NCBI RefSeq assembly: GCF_015832195.1
Contig: NC_052034.1
Coordinates: 6,349,501 to 6,413,500 of the forward strand
Source: Motacilla alba alba
Lineage: Eukaryota > Chordata > Aves > Passeriformes > Motacillidae
DNA: 64,000 bases
Direction: 5' to 3'
The notes under the pieces are model-generated. The model was not told the DNA's origin and ran no database searches. It was given only the letters and a program-made list of their open reading frames with translations. Each line of letters opens with the position of its first letter. Positions within the stretch are counted from its first letter, which is position 1. Shown in pieces: positions 12,009 through 25,200 of the stretch. Made by a program: the position numbers and the translations under genes.

Positions 12009-15000
12009 CTGGGAGAACGAGAGAGCAGAAGTTTTGTTATCACACAGAGAATGGCTGCTGCACGAGCTCAGGCACAGCAACAGGCACACGAACACCAACA
12101 GTTATTGTGTTGTCAATATTGATTTGTAAAAGGACTCAGAAGCACTGAGCAGCTCATCTCCTGACTGGTGAGACCCTCTGGAGTTTTCTGGACCTCTCTG
12201 AGAATCTCTAATTCCTTTGCCTGTCTCCCTTTTTGCAATGCAATAGGCAAATTGGTATCTGGGCACATTCATGGCATCTTTGAAGGTCTTACTCCCCAGA
12301 ATTCCAGGCAATGTCATCTTTCCAACATGTAAAGGTGCTTCCCAAGTGATAATTATGGAGAAGTCAAAGATTGCAGTTCTTCAGTCAGCTCCCCACAAAT
12401 ACAAAAGCAACCAGCTACTCTTCTGTTTCAGTATGCCCAGAAGTTTGGTTCTTAATTTGGCATAAAAAAAAATACCAAGAGGTCAAAGAGACCAAGAAAT
12501 TCAATTTTACATTACATGGAAAGGAGGGTTTTTTTGACATGAATTTATCAAACTCTAAATTTAGATTGCTAATGCACTTTGCAAAGCTGAATTGGAAAGT
12601 CAAAGGGTTGAAAACTATACAAATGGTCAAGGAAAAAAGAAATCCTTCAGATCCCTGTGTTAGGGAGCAGCTCCCAGACCTGACCCCTTAAAAACCAGCA
12701 TTTCTAATACTTCACTCACACAAATGGAGCCAATCCTTAAGTAATCTTTTCTTATCTTCATGCTCAATCATGGGCAAATACTTCCCACTCAGGCTCTCAC
12801 CTGGGAAAGGTACCAGGAGAAAGGGCTGACAGCCCTAAAGAATGTTCTCTATCAATATAATAAGACATATTATTCTCCCCAGACATTTGCCTGTCTTGTA
12901 TGCCTGAACCATATGGAAGCAATAAACACTGTCCTCATCTCCTCTGAACAGCAGCTTTACCAGCAAGTCCTTTTGCAATCTGCCAACACCATAATGTCTG
13001 GTTTTTGTTTTTAATCTGTAGCAGATCATTATCAGTAAAAGCTGTGAAATACTGGAATTCCCTTCCTCTGCCCATGCAGAAAAGACAGGGTTTGTTTTTC
13101 TGCTGCTTCTCACAGAAGATCCATTTCCCTGTGCAGGTGTTTGTTAGGAAAGATGGTTAATTGAAGTACATCAGGGTTCTGGCACACTCCACACTGGATC
13201 ATTACAATGAATATTGACTTATTCCTCAACAGCATTTTAGGCTTTTGGGTGTACACTTAGGGAAATGCAGCAAAAGATCATAATAAGTAAATGTGCATGT
13301 ATATAAATTAATGGAAAATTATTTTTAATTACAGCCTTTAATGTTGTTGGGGCAACATGAACTGCCTTCTGAAAAGATCTTTTGGACAATAATGGAAAAC
13401 AGATTAACATGTGTTTTCTTGTGCAGGAGAAGCTAATGTGCTCTCACACTGGGCAGAAATCCTGCACACCATGTTTTGAATTAATAATAAATAATGGTCA
13501 TTACTTACTGAACTGAACAACCACTGCCTGGGCAAAAAGGATTCAAGGGAGTAGCCACAAGACTGACCCAGGCACATTAACATCAGCCTGCAATAACACT
13601 TTCCATCTCTTTAGCCTCTGCAGTTGTGAAACATCTTTTGTTTCAGACTCCAGGCCCAAAAAAACTTATTAACCCACTTATGGAAATGACAGTATTTCAT
13701 GTGAAAAAGATGTCCCAAAGACCATGCAAGTGACCCCACTGTATATCTGTAACAGAGATAAGAGGGAAGAGAGCATCCCAACACACTAAAAAGATGCTTT
13801 CCAGCACTTCACAAATATTTTTAGCCAGAATAGTTGAAGGATCCTCTTTATATAAGCTTCTGCATTTGGGCTCAATTTATGTGTGAATGCCTCAGGTTAT
13901 ATGGAGCCAGTAAACGATGCCTGGGTTGTGTCAGAGAGCAGAGCTGGGAATGTCCCAGCCCAGCACGCTGACAGAAGCCAATGCAGCTTCCTCTCCTTCC
14001 CTGGAGGGTGGGAGAGCATTAAAATCCCTGCATTTCCACCCTAACAGGGGTGCCAGGTATCAGCCAAGGGTCTGGAACAACGCAGCACCTGGGAGAAGTG
14101 AAAGACTCGGAAGCAGAAACCCCTGGGATTGAGAGAGGGGGATTGCAGAAGGTGGGGTTTCAGCTCAGCCAGGGAAACCCTTTTTTCTCTGGCAGAAAGG
14201 AAGATGACTCTGATGGAGGAAAGATGAGTGGGAAGGGGGGAAAAGTGTGAAGGAGTCTGGACCCATCCAAGGACCTTCAGCCACCTTGAAAGGAGCAAGG
14301 TAAGGAGAGACAAAGGTCAGGAAACTGAAGAAGACAGAGGAGCAAGGCAAGGAACAGAGGGATATCCAAGGCCCATGGACCAAGGGGAGAGGGGCCCAAG
14401 AGAAGTGAAGCAGAGGAGCACTCCAAGCCAGAGGAAAGGTGGGTGGCTGCCAGAGAAACACAAGATGGTGCTGGAAAAATAAGGTAAAAAGACTCAACCC
14501 TGCATTTAAAATGGAGAGAAATATTAATACTGGTATTTGTGTCCCATTTTGGCTGGGGTCAGGATTTAAGAGCTCTATTACAGCACTGGGATACACAGCC
14601 AATTACAAAAAAAAAGCAACTGAGGATATAGAATGCCATAAAAATGACATTTGTGCCCTTCAGCGTGCGCAGATAATTCTGACTGAATCCAGTAAAGTGT
14701 CAAACTGTAGCCAAAGGCAAAATTGTCCCTTTGTCCTTGTATCCAGCCACACCAGCTGACTGAACCTCAACTCCCCTTTCCCTCCTACGTTTTTTTCTCC
14801 CAAGCTTTCCAGCACACCTAATAAAAGGATGCAACATCTCCAAAAAAATTCAAGTAAACACCTCCAGCCTAGAGTCTGCACACGGATGGAGGGTAATGCT
14901 GCAACCATAAATGCTATCTTTAAGTAAAGTAATGAATTAAATTACTCTGTATTCTTTCCTAACACAAGTGTCAACGGCATTCAGGAGAATCTTCAAAAGG

Positions 15001-15409
15001 AATTCAGGCTTTTCATTTTAAAAGCTCGACTACCACATCAGTAACTGGCACTCAGCAGCCTAAAATCACTTATTTGAGAAAGTCTCTAATAGCTGCATTC
15101 ACTGTTTGCTTAGCACAAGTATTTATTATAAAATAAATTACAGTTCTCACACCTTTTATGCACTCACAGAAACAACCTGCATTGATTTATTGTTTACAAA
15201 GGACTGTGTCAGATTCAGACCTGTCAGGCACGAGGCAGCTCTGCTTGGCTCACTGAATGAGTCTCACACAGGTCATTTTTGATGTGTTCACCCCCTGCTA
15301 CATTTGCTCATTTTCAGCCCTTCCTATTTCAATATTCCTCTTTATTTCAAAGGAACAACTTGGCAGGCAAAGCATCACCCAGCTCTGGGCTGGTCATGCA
15401 GGCTTGTAC

Positions 15410-15604
15410 TAAATCTGATGGGAATCTTGAAGGGAACTTGGAAAATCACCTTGTTGCACCCCTGCCATGGCAGGCACCTTCCCCTGTCCCAGGCTGCTCC
15501 AAGCCCCAGTGTCCAACCTGGCCTTGGGCACTGCCAGGGATCCTGGGACCCTGTGCCAGGGCCTCCCCACCCTCACAGGGAAGAATTTCTTCACCTAATC
15601 AACA
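15410..15604 (-). mobile_element. CR1 LINE 3' tail, short and diverged
   Basis: On the plus strand it shows cctgccatggcaggcacctt, the block gtccaacctggccttgggca and the segment ctcacagggaagaatttctt. This is a reverse-complemented CR1 tail whose 3' terminal repeat is worn away. It is in CUX1 orientation. Confidence 0.85.
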
Positions 15605-18600
15605 AATTCGTGGTTTACTCAGAATCTATCTGTGACCAAAGTCACCCCATGTGAACTAAGCTGGCTTTTAGGAACCAGAGATCTGATTATTCCACTTTTT
15701 ACTTTCTTCATTCCTGAAGGAACACACACCTTGGCCCCTCATGAGTGTCTCAATTTCCCCATCACCCCAAGAGATGAAGGCAAGGAGAAAAGTTCTTTCT
15801 TCAGACAGATACAGAGAAGGAGGGTAATTAGTAACAAGAAGATATTTTGCTAGAATAGACTGATATTTATGGTGGTTATACCAGATTTCCACATTGCAAC
15901 CCAACATTCATCAGGGTTTGGTCAAGGGTGATACTTTGTAAACACTAACACAGATCATGAGAAAAAGAGTGGGCAAAAGCTGTTTTCAGGAATAAATGTT
16001 ATCTACCCAGTGTTTTTGCATTCCACAGATAATATAATCATCTATCTGATCCAGTTTCTTGTAATATCCGTGGTAGAGGAAAAGTAATCATGTAAGCAAG
16101 ACAGATCTTCAGGGTGTATTACAGCTTGTTCTAAGTTTCAACATTTTCAGACTAAGGAATTTAGGAAATCAAATTTTAAGCCCAAGCATTTGGAGCTACA
16201 AAATCAGCATCACCATGTAAAAAGAATCTGAACTGTTGGAACGGCACGAGCATGAAATATTCTATTATTTCTTCTCTCGGCACTGTGTTTGAAGTGAGAA
16301 ACAAAATGCATTAAAAGCTATGGATTTTACAAGGTATAAGCTTTTACCAGTCATGAAACAGCCCTCAAAGCTAACATGCCATCTATAAAAAACAATTTAA
16401 GGAGCTGGAAAAAAAACCCCAAACCACCCCACTTTTCAATTCAATTGCTTTTGGGAAATAAAAAGTGCAGAAAGGCTCGATTTTCATTTTAAGATCAAGC
16501 AAACTGATTAGGTTTGAAGAGCATAACAAGTCAGCAAATTCAAGGGTTGGTAACAGGGACGAATCTCAGTTCCTCTTCTAAATAAAATTAAATCACATGA
16601 AACCCTGAACACCACAGAGTTATTCACGTGCAAGCAAGAAGAATCTGGACTTCATGATTAAAATCCAGTTGATCCAAGCCCTTCATTTAGCTACTAGCTT
16701 AAAGAGGCAGAAACAATTCCTTTTTTATTAACATGACAAGTGAATGGTTTGCCAAATCTTGTGGCTACAGCCCCCTAAACATTCAAACTTACTCAACCTT
16801 GAAGGAACTGCTGTTGGATTCTTTATACATGGAAGGACTGAAAAATACAGATGACACTTTGGAAATTGCAGTCAGCGGCGTGGCCAAGAAACTTCCCCAC
16901 CAGGGCAGATTAATACTTTGGTTTGGCAAAAAACAAACAACATTTTTTTCCCACACATTTGTTTTCTTTAAAAACATGTAAAAGTTTACTAGTCAGAGCA
17001 AACGGTATATGGAGCCAGTGGGGCTTGTTAAAATGTTCTAATTACCCAAACATTTACGCAGGCAATTTCAAACTAAAAGCAGACATTATCAACTAATGTG
17101 CATTTATGTTTAATTAAGGAAAAAAAAAAAAAAAGAAAAGAAAAATCCTCCTTGTAACATATATCTGTGATCACCACAGAGCAGATTTTGGCCAAATTAG
17201 GTAAACAGCTCAGCCTCTTAAAATTACAGGCAGTGTAACCCAGCACTTGGCCAGCACGAGGCAAAAAATGTGAGGTTATTTTGGATATTTGGGAAAGAAA
17301 GAAAAGAAGAACAGGGGCCAAAGCATTTAAAGAAAGAAAGAAAAAAAAAGAAGAAGAGCAAAAGGCAGTGCAGTGAATTTTTTTCAGGTTTCAATGAAAT
17401 TTTTATCAGGGAAGGTTCCTGGTTCTAGGAAGCAATTTCGGATCACTAAACAATGGCAGAATTGCCTGCAGCCCAATGATCACGGCATTCACTCAGGGCA
17501 CAAGAGCACGCCAGCATTTGAATATTCAATTTTATTTTTTCTTTAAGCAAAGCAGAAAGAAGACAAATTCCCTACCCACATTTAAACCACTTCCTAAGCT
17601 CTGTTGTGGATGCCCTCATCTAATCCCTGCTCCTCAGTGACCTGCCCAGGTGCCTGGGATTTGTTGCCTAATTTCTAGGAAAGAAAAAACCAACAAACAC
17701 TTTCTTAGAAAGTTTCCAAAGGAAGATAATATAAAAAAACCCCACAAATTTTATTTTTTGGCATTTTATGAGTATCACTGTACACACATTTACATGTTTT
17801 TTAGAATTCATAATTATTCCAACCCAACAAACATGCACAGAGGATAAATTCACCTTTACTGCCAGTACAAGATGGAATAATAGGCAGAGGGGTTGTACAA
17901 AGAACAAAATAAAAAGCGATTTCAGCATAACATGTCAAAGGGGAAGATGTCACACACCTTTTAGTGCTAAGTTCTCAAATCTACTTTTCAAATTGCAAGA
18001 GCTATAGGTTAATATTTTCTTTCAGAGCAACCCCCTAAGGATCTTCAGATCAGATAATCCTTTTCCCAGTGTCATATAAATCCAGGCCTCTTGTAAAAGA
18101 ATTTCTCTGTTCAGGGATTCATAAATCCACCAAGTTTAGTAATGAACTGGGTGTTTCCTTTCCTAGGAACTCAATTGAAGAAAAAAATCCCCTCTCTGCT
18201 AAGCAGTGAGAGACTGGAGGCTTTAAATTGAGAGATCAAAGGCAGGCTGGGTTCAGGTGCTCTGGTGATTACACCCAACGTCATCTGCACTAATCCCAGG
18301 GTGGGAAATGTCCACTGGACACTGCCCAGACCCCTCTGTGCAGACACCCTGCACTAAATCAAGTTCCTCCCTTGGCAAAAAAAGCAGAGAGAGCCAAGGC
18401 TTTTCCCATCTTTTTTTGTTTTATTAGAATTCATCCTGGTTTCCTCTCGCCGCCCCCACGCACGGCACCGCGCACAGATCCAGGCTGGGGAAATCAATCT
18501 CATGGAAAGATTCCTCATTAAGCACACCAGGATCAAGCAGCCATGCCAGCTGCACGTATGATCTCCAAATAATCCAGGTGAAGGGTGTCAAGTATTCAAA

Positions 18601-21600
18601 TATTCAATATCAAATAATGAAAAAGGTTAAAGAAACTGCTTATAAAGCCCAAGATACTGAGCAGCACCCCAACAAAACAAGAATCTTCTCAATTACTAAA
18701 GACCCTATAGAATAAAACATCTTTCACTCCATATGGAAAGTGCTTTCCAAGAAAACCTGAACAGCACTTTGTTTTCTCTTCATGTTCTAAGTCAGGATTT
18801 CAGGGATAAAACAATCATGTTTGCAATTAGAAAGTTTTAAAGACAACAGAAATCAGCTTTATTCCAGTGATACACAAGGGAGCAGTTTCTAAAGATCATC
18901 AGTGTTTTCTTAATAATTTCTGGAGAGAAATTGATATGACTGACACTAATTGATATGCTCGGTAAAAGGCAAAGAGGAAAAATAAGAATTATATGTAACA
19001 GACAACATCAACTCACAGCACCCCAGAGCTGTAATTCCCACAGTGTCACACACACACAACCTTGGCACACTTGGCAAACCAGAGAACACTTAATGTAAGC
19101 AGCTGCAAGAAAGAAAAGATGTATTGCTTGGATTAAAAAAACCCCAATATATAAAAAGATGATCCATCTTTTTTATTTGATGGCAATACCATTTTCTTAG
19201 GTGGCACATATTTGCCATGGCCAGTATGAATTTTGGCTCCCCAGACTGTTTAACCCTTCATTTAAAAACCTCTTACTCAGCTCTCACTGTGTTATTCTCT
19301 CCCTAAGAACAGATCTCTTGTGAACTCCATGACCAGCAGTCATGCTGCCCATCACAAAAAGGAAAAGAAATGCAAGAAATCTTTTTTCTCTTGATCAGAT
19401 ATTTTTCTTTTACAGTGTGCTTTTGCTTCCCCCTGCAAAGCCCTGTGAGCAGCATTAAAGTGAAATCAGGAGTATCCAGATCTGGATCATTCTGGGTTTC
19501 CTCCCGTCTCAGAGCACTAGTCCCAGTCCTTTGGGCCACAGAGGAGTTCAAAGAAGGTGCTGAAACTCAAGGCAATTTTTGCAGCTGAAATTTGCAGAAA
19601 CAAATAATCTTGCCTAAAAATCCATTTCCACCAACTCCTAAGGGAGCTGGCGGGAAATCTGGAATGTCTGGAGCTGTGGGCAGGTTATCCTGCAGGGGCT
19701 GCACTGGGACACAAGCAGAGACCCTGCAATTCCACCCTGCTGTGATCCTTCTGACCTGCCTTTATGGACACGGAGAACAGCGAGGAAGAACATTCTGAGC
19801 TTTAATGTTTCGTGTATTTATGCCAGAATCCCACCCTCGCTGAGGCCCTGAGGTTGAGGTGCTGCAGCAGCACAAGCCCAGCAGATTGGAGTCCTCGGGG
19901 TGGGGAACAAAACCTCCAGGTTGTGCCAAGTGCTTGTGCTCAGATTCAGACAAACATTCCCAGCACTGCCAACCTGCCCTGGGAAGCAGGAGCCATTCCT
20001 GAAGTGACAGAATTTCCTGACGACGTGAGATGACATGGATGCTGCAAAATCCCAATTTCCTCGTGCCTCATGGTACAAATTGAAAGAGCTTTCTGCAATT
20101 CCCCTCTCCTGACTTCAGCTGATTCAATAACACAGAATTTAAACACAGGCACCCTTCCCTCTCCCCTCCTTGCACACACACCATTTCAAACCCATGGAAT
20201 TACTCCTGACTTGGCCTTGAGCAGCCAACACGATGTCAATTTTACATGTTTTATAAAGCAACAGCATGTAGAAAGCAACTCAAATGCAGGTCATATCAAG
20301 CATGTGACCCACAGAGCAATCAAAGACTGCCTGAAACTGTCATTCAAGGTTCAATCAGCTTCTTGCAGGAAAAATGAAACATCTGTGGCCCAGAGAATTA
20401 AGTTATGTATTGCATAATTCATCTGGTGTCTGCCACAGCAGCCATTTTAATGCTCTAGTGATAAACATGTTTGATTATTTTTGTTTTGTTTCCTGTCGCC
20501 TCCATGGTATTTCTATTTATCCACCCATACCACAATGCAGAATGGAGATAACAAATATACAAACCAGTGTTATAGTCAGCTGATAAGATGTGGGAAATCA
20601 GCAGCCTTATTAATCACATCAAGGCAACAGCACTGTTAAACCTTGTGTTCCCTGCAACTGTCCTCATTTGGGGTCTTTTGGGTACACTCTGTAGTTAGAT
20701 TTGCTGATGAAATCATTGTTTCCCAAGGATCCAAACATTTGGATTGAGCTTTAGAGGTTTTTTCTATTAGGAAAGCTGCTCTCCTCATACACAAAGCAAG
20801 TTCCTTGCTGGTTCCTAGGTTTTTCCTCCCCTCAGTTCTTTCTGATCCTGACACAAGCAGCACAAATGTGCATCTCACACCAGACACTGGATCCTTCTCC
20901 ATTCACTTATTGCACTGGTGGGTTTGTGGTCCACACTGGCAGAAACTCTAGTTCATCCTTTGCACAGCATTTTGGGACATGCTTGTTTTATTAATGGTAG
21001 TTTAGTTCACTTTACTCCTGAATCTGTAAATCCTGACACCTTCCCAGCTGCCCTGCACCTCCCTGATTTCCAGAACACATTCCTGCAGGGCAGGTGGGGA
21101 CGTGGAGGCTCTGGGTCCATACTCTGCTCTCTGGGGGTTTATTCCCCTTGCCAGGAGTTGAGCATTTGAGCAGTCTGCTCACAGAGCTTCAGCTGGCAGT
21201 TAATTTGTTCCCCAATTAAACATCATCTGAGAGAGATTTAACAGACTTGGCTGATAGTGATTTACTCCAAAAAGCAGCTTTGAACTCTGCTGTAAGAAAC
21301 CAAGGAGCAGCCTCTCAAGTGGGGGAGTCAGGTGGGTTCTGTCCCATTTTTGTGACTGAGAGTCTGTGGGATTCCTGCAGTGAGGAAATCCTCCCTGCAC
21401 AGAGCAGCTCTGGTGGAGCAGTTTCACCTGCCAGCCAGAGCTGCTTCCTGACGTGCTGCTGGTGGAGGTGAGTCAGGGATAAAAAACATCCTCCCCCAGC
21501 CCCAGGCCAAACAAAGCCCTGCTTCCCATTGATTGTCCCCATGAAGTTGTTTAGACAGCACCTACTGTAACAATATCAGCTGTGCCATCTGGGCTTTTTC

Positions 21601-22210
21601 AGCTGCCCCCCATGGCTGCTTCCTCCTGTGACATCTCCCTCGCCCCTGAGTGTCCCCTCTTCACCTCCCACCCACAAACTGTAGGAAATACAGATTAAAG
21701 ACACTCTCCAGCCATGCAGACGTGGCTGATCAGCCTGCAGCCCTCAAATGGGTTGTTTTGCCTGCCTTATTTTTCCTCCCATTCCCAGCTCCTACAAGCT
21801 CCACCAGAGCTCCCCGTGCCGGGGATTTCTAATGCTGTTAATTACTGCCCAAGTCAATCATCAGCTTCCAAGTCAATTTAGGAGGGGAACTGATGAGCTC
21901 CAAGCAGGCTGGCAGTAAAACAGAGCACAGGCTCCTAGAAGCTCCATTTCCTTAGGAAACTGGGGTGAAGGCTTGGTCCTGCAGGGCTGTGGATGCACAA
22001 GCAGGCTGCTCTGCTCCCAGGGCACAGCAGCACAACCTGCCAGGTTTTCAGAACTTGCCCCCCCTTTTCTTTTTTTTAGTTTTACTTAAAATAAAAACTT
22101 CCTAAAAGAGCAAATCTTATTAGTTCTGCTTCTACAGCTTCTACAAGCTCTTTTACAATTGTTTCTCCAAGTAACTAAATAAATAGAATTTATTTTTATA
22201 TACAATATTT

Positions 22211-22263
22211 AATAATAGTAATAATAGTAGAAGTAGTAATAGTAATAGTGGAAGTAGTAGTGG
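22211..22263. repeat. Imperfect (ATA/GTA)n trinucleotide repeat
   Basis: A run of TAA, TAG and TAGTAG-type triplets (aataatagtaataatagtag and further) extends about 53 bp in AT-rich intron. It is a low-complexity microsatellite. Confidence 0.8.
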
Positions 22264-25200
22264 TTTGATCTTTGGAAAATAAAGACCCTGCAATAATTTA
22301 CCTATTTTTACTTATAGAGTTAAAATAGATGATTTAGCCAAAATTAGAAATCTTAATTGCAGGCACCTTAAGTGTCATTCTCTTTTATTGGAATGGCAGT
22401 ATTTTAGATTGAAGAATCAGCAGGAGGAATTGTCTGTGCTTTGATTAAAGATGCTCTAAAAATACACACAAATATCTAAATTTACTTAATAATATCACTG
22501 CAGTTTCAATGTGTAAAATAAGCACAAATATCTTGTCAAGGATATGGGAGGGATTGCTGCCTTTTTTTTGGTTTTGTTTTGTTTTTATTAGAATCACCAT
22601 GTCACATTTGAAAAATCCCTTTAGGTTTTGAGCAGTTACAACCCCAAAATGAACAATCTTCCCTCATACTACACCACTGCCAAAATCACAGATTTCTGTA
22701 TGTTTGTTTTCTTTAGAGCACAAGCAACCTCAAAAAAAAATTGGAGACTGTTCAGAATTTTTACTGTATCAACATTCATATTCCTGATTAATCTTTAGGA
22801 GCTTCTTTCCAGAGACACTCAGCATCTCCTCCTTAACCACAGAGAGAGCTGAGGAGCTCAGTAATTTGGAAAAATTAGGTATTGATTGATTCCTGCCCTT
22901 ATTCCCCTTATTTATTCTGTGTCTTTGTCCATCACTGTAAGAACCCATAAAAGCTATTCTCTAACTCCCCCCAGTTTATATTCAGTACAACAGCTTTAAG
23001 TCAGTTTGAAAATGAGAGCACAGCCAGAATTCTGTGTACAGGTGTCACTGCACAGGCACAGATCACAGGGAAATTACTGCTTCCCAGCAGAGCAGTGACA
23101 GACCCCAGCTCCTGCCTTGAGGAGCAGAGCACTCCCCCAGGGACCTGAAGAGGGATCAGGGGAAATTCCCCACCCCAAAGAAGGGAAAGGCAGACCTGTT
23201 CCAATCACAGCCCAAATGCTGAGTGCACTGAATTATCTGTGCCTTTACCCAGTCTGACCTGGAACTGGTGCTGTGGAGTGTAAGACACCATCCTGCATGG
23301 CCTTTTGAAGGATTTATTGCCAGGAAACACAATGAATGTGTCCACCAGGCCAATAATCTCCAATTTACTATTTCTTACCAAGCTGCTGATGTATGCCTCC
23401 AAGCACACTAACCAACAGGCACTCAAACACACCAATATCCTGCTTTCATTGTCAAACCACCTGTAGCACCTGGACAGTGGTTTATGAGCATTATTTAGGG
23501 GTGGACTCTGCATTAAAATGCAACCTTTTGCCTTTCTCAGTGTAAAGGACATGCATGTTGTGCAAAAGAAAAGGTGAGCACAGCATTAAACTGGGAGATG
23601 CATTTGGAGCATGCTTTAGATGCTCTTGGCTTAGAAGTGAACACAGGTGATGTGCCCATTCTCTGCTAGCTCCTCAAGCAAGCTATTTCCTTCTGGCTAT
23701 TGAAAATAGCATTACATGGTCTTTGATAAAGGCAGCTGATGTCCTTCTATTTAATAAAGGGAATGAAAATTGCAGAAAGCATGATAGAGATGTGTTTATT
23801 CTATATTTTGAGTAGGTTTTACTTTTCCCAGGAGCTATGCTGAAGATTAACAACCAGGATGATTGCTGTCTTTATAATAATGTATTCAATTACCAATATG
23901 GTTTTCTCTCTTCCCAATTTGTTCCAGCTTTGCTCTGAATGGAGACACCACTCCTGTCAAATGGCAATCATGTCAGCACTTTGCAGCTTCACTTCAGAGC
24001 TATCAACAGCATCAATCTTACTGACCCCTCTGACAAAGCAGCAAAAAAAAAACCAGGCAGAAGGAAACAAAGGAGGGAATGTGAGACCACAGAGGGAAAA
24101 CAAACCAGGGCAAAGAGAACAGGCAGGTGCTGTCCAAACCTGCACAAGCACCAGTTCATTATCACTTCATGTGGGCAAGCCCCTGAGACACTGAGCAACC
24201 TCCCGGGCTTCAAAGGAAGGAGCTGCCCCCTCTCTCTCCTTTCCCCTCCCTCTGTGGGACACCCAAAAAGCAGGCTCAGCCCCCAGAGCCCCAGGAGCTG
24301 GTCAAGGAGCTGGATGACAATTTGGCACTGACCTCTTGCTGTGCTGGAGCTTCCCTCGAGCCTCCTGTGCCAGCAGGTTTTATTTTCACATCTCTGCTGA
24401 ATATTTAACTCTGCTCATTTTTTTCCAACTTTAGCATCTAGTTGTATTGGATTGTGAGGGATGCTCACTAATATGACTGACAGATTGCCTGTCTACACAG
24501 AATCCAAACCAGACAGCAAAATTACTTTAAATAGTTCTCCATGGCAAACCCCAACAACACCAGGTATGACTGCAAGCCCTCAGAGGACAACAGAGCAGGA
24601 TTTTCTAATTTAACCTTTTAAAATGTTATTTGCAGAAATATTTTCAAATTCTTTATTTCCCTTTCAACAGTTGTTGAGACTTTAAAATGCTGCTGAAATA
24701 AAACAGCTTCAGGCTTGACTAATGCTGTACTCCATGGAAAGGAACCATTTGATTATTCTGTTTTGACAGTTAATAGAACAGATTTAGTATTTCTATAGAA
24801 GGGGAGTTTGAACGGAAAATATTAGTTTTGTGTTGCTAATGACAATTCCTCAACATTTCTACTACAGCAGAATCCTTGAGTGAATGAAAAAACATCTTTC
24901 CTACATAAACAAACAGCTGTAGAGAGAAGGGAAGTAAGGAAATGCCAAACAACCTTTTGGATTTGCCTGTTTCTTTCTGCAGGGCTAATTCTGCAACCAA
25001 CAGGTCTCAGAGCCACAAACCCAGCATTTGCTCACTGAGTAATTTCACTGTGCTCAGACCCTCAGTGCCAAACACTGCCCCTGCTGCTCCTGGAGCTGGG
25101 GAGGTGTAAAGGTAACCCTGCAACCCTGTCTGCTGTCCCAGCTGCTCCTCCTCTGCTCCAGCACCCAAACCCCTCAGGTGTGGCAGCCTCTGCCCAGCTG

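Noticed and set aside
17290..17365. Purine-rich tract as a possible triplex or splice enhancer
   Set aside because: Imperfect, GAAA-rich low-complexity sequence far from any exon; nothing beyond composition supports a role.
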